Below the pieces are notes generated by a model, which searched no databases, had not been told where the DNA came from, and saw only the letters and a list, made by a program, of their open reading frames with translations. This document shows, piece by piece, positions 5,792 through 10,208 of a DNA stretch of 10,208 nucleotides. Position numbers and translations under genes: made by a program. Source of the stretch: JBHIER01 sp046760705 [NCBI: bacterium] (GTDB lineage Bacteria > JBHIER01 > G020348925). Numbering within the stretch: position 1 is the stretch's first letter; every line of letters begins with the position of its first letter. The stretch spans positions 1 to 10,208 of the forward strand of contig JBHIER010000078.1 in the NCBI GenBank assembly GCA_046760705.1, read 5' to 3'.

Positions 5792-6685
5792 ATGAAAGAC
5801 TACCGCCGTTTCCTCAACCCTGAGGTTGTGTCGAGACTGTCCAACATCGACCTCAAGGCAAGACTTGTGGTTGAAGGATTCATTACCGGCCTTCACAAAA
5901 GCCCCTATCACGGGTTCAGTGTGGAGTTCGCCGAGCACCGCCAGTACATGCCCGGCGATTCGATCCGGCACATCGACTGGAAGGTGTACGCCAAATCGGA
6001 TCGGTTTTACGTCAAGGAGTATGAGGAGGAGACGAACCTCAAGGCCTATCTTCTGCTGGATGCCAGCGGTTCGATGGGGTACCGGTCAGACGCCATCCCC
6101 AAACTGGAATACGGCTCCTACCTGTCTGCAGCCCTGAGCTACCTCATGCTCATTCAGCGGGACGCCGTGGGGTTGGCCATCTTCGATTCCCGCATTCGTC
6201 GCTACATCGCCCCCAGATCGGTGAAGAGCCAGCTGAGTGTGGTGCTGAAAGAATTGAACGTCGTCGAGGCTGGGGAGACAACCGACGTCTCATCGACCTT
6301 CCATCAGTTGGCAGAGCGGATCAAACGCCGTGGGTTGATCGTCATCATCTCCGATCTCTTCGACGATCCGCAAAGGATACTTCTGGGCTTGAAACATTTC
6401 CGACATAGAAAACATGAGGTGATCGTTTTCCACATCCTCGATCCCTACGAACGCACCTTCTCCTATCGGGATGAGGCCAGATTCAAGGACATGGAGACGG
6501 GGGAGGAACTGCCCACTCAACCGTGGCACATCTGGTCCGAGTATCGCCAACTGATGTCGGAACGGATCGAGACGTTCAAACGGGAATGTAGAGCGGACCT
6601 CATCGACTACGTCCTCATGGACACGTCGGTGGACTTCGACTACGCCCTCTTCTCCTACCTGAATAAGAGAAAAAGGTTGGGCTGA
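5792..6685 (+). CDS. DUF58 family protein with VWA-like fold
   Basis: This is a 297-residue protein of the DUF58 family, the usual partner of MoxR. The N-terminal family signature is FLNPEVVSRLSNIDLKARLV (7-26), then GLHKSPYHGFSVEFAEHRQY (33-52), PGDSIRHIDWKVYAKSDRFY (54-73) and KEYEEETNL (75-83). The VWA-like half begins with LLLDASGSMGY (87-97), whose DxSGS is a metal-ion-dependent adhesion site; TTD (163-165) and ISDLFDD (186-192) supply the other expected loops. No transmembrane helix or signal peptide is seen, so it is probably cytoplasmic or peripheral. The start is confirmed by alignment of the conserved N-terminus. GAAGGA lies directly before the ATG, an unusually tight ribosome-binding site, so translation is probably coupled to moxR, whose stop is four bases away. 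It is probably the soluble client or adaptor of the ATPase. Confidence 0.93.
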   Translation: MKDYRRFLNPEVVSRLSNIDLKARLVVEGFITGLHKSPYHGFSVEFAEHRQYMPGDSIRHIDWKVYAKSDRFYVKEYEEETNLKAYLLLDASGSMGYRSDAIPKLEYGSYLSAALSYLMLIQRDAVGLAIFDSRIRRYIAPRSVKSQLSVVLKELNVVEAGETTDVSSTFHQLAERIKRRGLIVIISDLFDDPQRILLGLKHFRHRKHEVIVFHILDPYERTFSYRDEARFKDMETGEELPTQPWHIWSEYRQLMSERIETFKRECRADLIDYVLMDTSVDFDYALFSYLNKRKRLG

Positions 6686-6700
6686 GGCCCATTTCATCCC

Positions 6701-8794
6701 ATGGCATTCCTCAATTCAATCTTTCTGTTTGCATTGGCAGCGGTGACGGTCCCTCTGCTCATCCATCTGTTCAGCCGGCAGAGGGTGAAGACCGTCTATT
6801 TCTCGTCGCTGGAGTTTCTGAAGGTGCTCCAGCGGCAGAAGATGCGGAGGGTGAAGCTTCGGCAGCTCATCCTGTTGCTTCTCAGAACCCTCATCGTCCT
6901 GTTCGTCGTTCTGGCCTTTGCTCGGCCTGCTCTGAAGGGGGTCTTCTCTGCCGGGCTGAGCGCACGGGCCAGGACGACCGCGGTCATTCTCTTGGACAAC
7001 TCCTTCAGCATGGGATTGAGCACGCCCCGGGGCATTCTCTTCGACCGGGCCAAGGAGAAGGCCATGGAGGTGGTCGAGCTGCTCAAGGAGGGCGATGAAG
7101 CCTGGTTTCTTCTGGCCTCGGATGTCCCTGCGGTTGTGCACCATACTCAGGATTTCGCCGGTCTGAGAAGGGTTATTGAGGAGTCTGATCTGTCCAATCG
7201 GACGACGGACGTCCGGGCTGCCCTGATTTCGGCCACCGAACTGTTAACCAGATCGAAAAATGCCAACCTCGAGGTCTACCTCATCACCGACATGCGGAGA
7301 AACGGCTGGCGGGACATTTTGCAGGGCGAAGCCCTGCCCTTGGCCGAGGGGTCCACTCTCTTTGTCCTTCCGGTGGCCGAGAGAAGAGATGAAAATGTGA
7401 GCATCGATGGGGTGGAGTTTCTCGATCGCCTTCTGGAGGCCGGAAAACCGATCAATCTTCAGGCCACGGTGGCGAACCATTCGGATCGTAAGAGAGAAGA
7501 CCTGTTGGTCCAGTTGTACGTGGAGGGCAAACGGATCGGCCAGACAACACTGGATCTTGAAGCGGACCGGACGAGCAGAGCAGACTTTGTGGCTGTGTTC
7601 GACGAGCCGGGCCAGGTGTCCGGCTATGTCGAGATTGAGGAGGACGACCTACCTCTCGATGACCGGCGGTACTTCGCTATCAACGTGCCTGAGAAGATAA
7701 GGGTGCTCATCATCGGGCGCACGGAGGCCGATGGACGTTATCTCAAATTGGCCCTCAACCCCTTCGAAACGGACCGTTCCCTCATCATTCCGACGGTGAC
7801 TTCCGTGGATCGCCTGGGCCGATATGCCCTACCAGACTTCGATGTGATCCTGTTGGCCAACGTACCCCGTCTCAGCGAGGCCCAGCTTTCCCGATTGGAG
7901 AGCTATGTCGAGGGGGGCCGGGGCGTAGTCATCCTTCTGGGCAATGACATCGATCCGAGATTTTATAACTCGCAGCTTCTGCCGACACTCTTCCCGGCCA
8001 CGTTGAAATCTCCCATCGGAACAATCGGGGAGAAGGGTTCATTTCTCACCTTGGGCACGATCGATTATGATCACCCCATCTTTAAGGGGCTATTCTCCGA
8101 GAAGAATGAATTTGAATCCCCAAGGTTTTATCTGGTCTACGATGTGAGCCCGTCCGCTGGTGTGGAGCCGATCATCTTCTACAGTAATGGCAGAGTGGCG
8201 TTGGCTGAAGCGAGGACAGGACAGGGGAGGACTATGTTGTTCTCTTCGGCCGCTGACCCAAATTGGACCGATCTGGTGCGAAAGGGCATCTATTTGCCAC
8301 TTCTCTACAGAGTGGTGCAGTACCTGGCCACCGATCTGGCTGCGCTGGAGGAGCGAAACCTCGTCGGGTCAGCGGTGAGAAAGGAGGTGGGCGGCCTCGA
8401 GCTCGGCCAGGGAGTTCTGTGTGTCGAGCCCGACGGGGAGGAGCGGGCCATCGAGCCGAAAAGCTCCGGCAGCGCTTTTCTTTTGGAGTTTGAACATACT
8501 GAAGCGCCCGGCATTTACCGGTTTCTCTCAGGCCCCAGGGCCATCAAGAGCTTTGCCGTGAACGTGGACCCCGCTGAATCGGATCTGACCACAATAGAGA
8601 CAGACCAGGTTGAGGAGGTGTTGAAACCCATTCCAGTCCATATTATTGGCTCAGGCCAAACTATCGAGGAGTTTGTCCTCCGGGCAAGGTACGGTCGAGA
8701 GTTGTGGAAACAGTTTCTGTTGGTGGCATTCATTCTTATGTGCGTTGAGATGTTGATTGCCAGAGAAGGGCGAGAGAATCGTCTGTCCGGATAG
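6701..8794 (+). CDS. BatA-like membrane protein with double-TM N-terminus and VWA domain
   Basis: This is a 697-residue inner-membrane protein. Residues 5-23 and 54-76 are two transmembrane helices separated by a basic stretch with SLEFLKVLQRQKMRRVKLRQ (36-55), the known 'N-terminal double-transmembrane' (BatA-type) architecture. Residues 92-225 form a VWA domain with DNSFSM (99-104), TTD (168-170) and YLITD (193-197), so its metal site looks intact. Residues about 233-328 look like an Ig-type beta domain. Residues 333-435 resemble a class I glutamine-amidotransferase-like fold (VRVLIIGR, FDVILLANVP, GGRGVVILLGN), with no convincing catalytic triad. A third helix lies near 671-688, before a short charged tail. 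The gene starts 15 bases after the DUF58 stop; the nearest Shine-Dalgarno-like GAGG is 13 bases away, so coupling is likely. It probably forms the membrane platform of the MoxR system. Confidence 0.9.
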   Translation: MAFLNSIFLFALAAVTVPLLIHLFSRQRVKTVYFSSLEFLKVLQRQKMRRVKLRQLILLLLRTLIVLFVVLAFARPALKGVFSAGLSARARTTAVILLDNSFSMGLSTPRGILFDRAKEKAMEVVELLKEGDEAWFLLASDVPAVVHHTQDFAGLRRVIEESDLSNRTTDVRAALISATELLTRSKNANLEVYLITDMRRNGWRDILQGEALPLAEGSTLFVLPVAERRDENVSIDGVEFLDRLLEAGKPINLQATVANHSDRKREDLLVQLYVEGKRIGQTTLDLEADRTSRADFVAVFDEPGQVSGYVEIEEDDLPLDDRRYFAINVPEKIRVLIIGRTEADGRYLKLALNPFETDRSLIIPTVTSVDRLGRYALPDFDVILLANVPRLSEAQLSRLESYVEGGRGVVILLGNDIDPRFYNSQLLPTLFPATLKSPIGTIGEKGSFLTLGTIDYDHPIFKGLFSEKNEFESPRFYLVYDVSPSAGVEPIIFYSNGRVALAEARTGQGRTMLFSSAADPNWTDLVRKGIYLPLLYRVVQYLATDLAALEERNLVGSAVRKEVGGLELGQGVLCVEPDGEERAIEPKSSGSAFLLEFEHTEAPGIYRFLSGPRAIKSFAVNVDPAESDLTTIETDQVEEVLKPIPVHIIGSGQTIEEFVLRARYGRELWKQFLLVAFILMCVEMLIAREGRENRLSG

Positions 8795-8820
8795 AGACTG
8801 AGAAAACCTATGTTATGCAC

Positions 8821-8968
8821 CCCAGAGACCGCAGAGATCTTTCGAAACACAGGAGTACTGGAGTATTGGAGTGTTGGGGCGTCCGGGGGTCCCCCAAATT
8901 CAGACCTCAATGCCATGCACTACTCCATCACTCCAGCCATCCAATACTCCAAAGTCTTCAAAACTCCA
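8821..8968. repeat. Inverted array of 8-bp GGAGTAYT-type units
   Basis: The left arm has consecutive 8-base units GGAGTACT, GGAGTATT and GGAGTGTT (8852-8875), then GGGGCGTC. The right arm carries the complementary form with the same period: CTACTCCA, TCACTCCA, GCCATCCA and ATACTCCA (8920-8951), and AAACTCCA (8961-8968). GGAGTATTGG (8860-8869) pairs perfectly with CCAATACTCC (8941-8950). The centre contains GGGGGTCCCCC (8885-8895). A CAGAGACCGCAGAGA stretch flanks it on the left. It fills most of the gap between the VWA gene and rtcA, has no coding potential and no transposase, and could fold as a long imperfect hairpin. It resembles dispersed intergenic repeats I recall from environmental genomes, but copy number cannot be judged here. 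Confidence 0.7.
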
Positions 8969-9053
8969 ATTTGTCCTCCGTGCCCCAGATCTATCCTGCG
9001 GGGCGTGACTCAGTGGTTGATGAATGGAAACAGGCTAAAAAGGAATCGTGAGA

Positions 9054-10091
9054 ATGGTTGAGTTAGATGGCAAATACGGTGAAGGTGGTGGCCAAATTGT
9101 GCGCACTGCCCTGGCACTTTCGAGCATACTGAAGGTCCCTGTACGTGTGAGCAACATTCGGGCTAACAGGAAGAAGCCGGGGCTGAAACCGCAGCATGTC
9201 ACCTGTGTTCAGGCCCTAACAGCCATCACGGACGCCGTAGTCGAAGGGGCGAAGGTCAATTCGATGGAGCTCGTATTCGAGCCGAGGACGCACCGCTCCG
9301 GCGTGTTCTCCTTCAATGTGGGCGACGTCAAATCGAGCGCCGGCTCGGTGACCCTGATCCTGCAGGCCCTTCTGCCCGCGCTCCTTTTCGGGTCGGAGAA
9401 GTCACACGTAACCATCCGCGGGGGGACGCACGTGGAGTGGAGCCCCCCGGCTCACTATATTATGCACGTCTTCCTGCCTACCCTAAGAAGGATGGGGGCC
9501 AATGTGAATCTGTCTCTCGACCGTTGGGGATGGTACCCCAAGGGGAAGGGGGAGGTGACCGTCGATGTAGAGCCGCTTCAAGAGCTCACCCCTATCCATC
9601 TGGATCGGCGGGGTGATCCGAAGGCGATCAGAGGGCTGTCTGTCTCCTCGAAACTCCCCATGACCGTCCCGAAACGGCAGAGACGTCGCGCCGATCTGCT
9701 CCTTCGGGAGGCAGGATACGACTCTCACATCAAAATGCTCGATGCCCCTGCCTCCTGCGCCGGGACCATCTTCTTCCTCTGGATTGAGTTCGAGGAGAGT
9801 TGGGTCGGATTCAATACCCTGGGTCGGCGGGGTCGACCGGCAGAGGAGGTGGCCGAGAGTACGGTCCGTCAGTTTCTCGAATTTATGGATACCGGATCGG
9901 CCATCGATGAACACTTGGCCGATCAACTCGTCATCTACATGGCCTTAGCCAAAGGGCCGTCCTCTTTTACCACCTCTCGAATTACTCAACATCTGCTGAC
10001 CTGTATATGGGTGGTGGAACAGTTCTTGCCCGTAAAATTCCAGGTCGAGGGGAACGAAGGCGAAGTGGGGAGGGTGACCAAGATAGATTAA
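9054..10091 (+). CDS. rtcA: RNA 3'-terminal phosphate cyclase
   Basis: RtcA converts RNA 3'-phosphate ends to 2',3'-cyclic phosphates using ATP, through a covalent histidine-AMP intermediate. The 345-residue protein has the family signatures GKYGEGGGQIVRTALALS (6-23), NIRANRKKPGLKPQH (34-48), the insert-flanking RGGTHVEWSPPAHY (122-135), DEHLADQL (285-292) and the C-terminal TQHLLT (311-316). His313 aligns by context with the nucleophile His309 of the E. coli enzyme, so it should be an active cyclase rather than an Rcl1-type protein, which lacks that residue. ATG 9054 is preferred because AAGGA (9040-9044) lies nine bases upstream; GTG 9048 would add two residues but leaves only three bases. 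It stands alone, with no rtcB or RtcR-type regulator in the window and no sigma-54 site seen upstream. It is separated from the moxR operon by a repeat. Confidence 0.95.
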   Translation: MVELDGKYGEGGGQIVRTALALSSILKVPVRVSNIRANRKKPGLKPQHVTCVQALTAITDAVVEGAKVNSMELVFEPRTHRSGVFSFNVGDVKSSAGSVTLILQALLPALLFGSEKSHVTIRGGTHVEWSPPAHYIMHVFLPTLRRMGANVNLSLDRWGWYPKGKGEVTVDVEPLQELTPIHLDRRGDPKAIRGLSVSSKLPMTVPKRQRRRADLLLREAGYDSHIKMLDAPASCAGTIFFLWIEFEESWVGFNTLGRRGRPAEEVAESTVRQFLEFMDTGSAIDEHLADQLVIYMALAKGPSSFTTSRITQHLLTCIWVVEQFLPVKFQVEGNEGEVGRVTKID

Positions 10092-10155
10092 TTATTGGCC
10101 ACTGCAACGATGTCACTCCGGTGCCAAATGAGACAGGAGTATTAGGACCAGTTTG

Positions 10156-10191
10156 AGAGAGGCCGTTGGGCTTAAGCCCAACGGCCTCTCT
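10156..10191 (+). terminator. Perfect 36-bp palindrome, probable terminator after rtcA
   Basis: The 17-base arm GAGAGGCCGTTGGGCTT (10157-10173) is followed at once by its exact reverse complement (10174-10190), and one more A/T pair extends it to 10156-10191. As RNA it would form a very stable hairpin with a four-base TTAA loop, followed by a weak U-rich tail (TTTGTT). It lies 64 bases after the rtcA stop. Being fully symmetric, it could end transcription from either side. Confidence 0.8.
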
Positions 10192-10208
10192 TTGTTGCGG
10201 CCGGCTCA

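Noticed and set aside
8852-8968. CRISPR-like array
   Set aside because: The units are 8 bases with no spacers and are arranged in opposite orientations; no cas gene is present.
8815-9051. Open frames of about 80 codons across the 8-bp inverted array
   Set aside because: They translate repeat sequence, show no protein-like composition and differ between frames only by reading the same repeats.
8969-9053. Sigma-54 promoter for rtcA, as in E. coli rtcBA
   Set aside because: No GG-N10-GC pair with the expected TGGCAC/TTGC context was seen, and no RtcR-type regulator is present.

Overview
The window looks like chromosomal DNA from an uncultured bacterium of the FCB superphylum (Zixibacteria/KSB1/Latescibacteria/Ignavibacteria-like). 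This is inferred from C-terminal secretion tails of the type IX (T9SS) or FlgD-Ig kind, a large multidomain secreted protein with cohesin-like and FnIII-like domains, and a moxR–DUF58–double-TM/VWA operon. All convincing genes lie on the + strand. No tRNA, rRNA, CRISPR array or transposase was seen.

Layout. Positions 1-57 are the last 18 codons of an upstream secreted protein, followed by a hairpin (74-121). Positions 190-1203 hold three small unrecognised membrane-protein genes; the first appears to have lost one base just after its start. Positions 1327-3546 encode a 739-residue secreted protein with a strong intrinsic terminator (3577-3609). Positions 3640-3771 are an orphan remnant of another secretion tail. 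Positions 3772-4076 contain no gene but hold a near-consensus sigma-70-type promoter. Positions 4077-4473 and 4485-4816 are two small reading frames, each repaired by a one-base correction. Positions 4783-8794 are the operon moxR, DUF58 and a BatA-like VWA membrane protein. Positions 8795-9053 contain an unusual inverted array of 8-bp units. Positions 9054-10091 encode RNA 3'-terminal phosphate cyclase (RtcA), and the window closes with a 36-bp perfect palindrome (10156-10191), probably a terminator.

How the genes fit together. By family knowledge, the MoxR AAA+ ATPase, the soluble DUF58/VWA-like protein and the membrane VWA protein act as one unit, with the ATPase remodelling or metallating clients handled by the VWA-type proteins at the inner membrane. 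The 739-residue protein is probably exported by Sec and anchored or released through a T9SS-like route; the export machinery is not in the window. RtcA is an RNA end-modifying enzyme in its own transcription unit, with no rtcB visible.

The most novel-looking points are the paired unnamed module in the secreted protein, with all four cysteines of the protein confined to the second copy; the run of small membrane-protein genes each broken by one base; and the 8-bp inverted array between the operon and rtcA. Nothing here amounts to a demonstrated new system.
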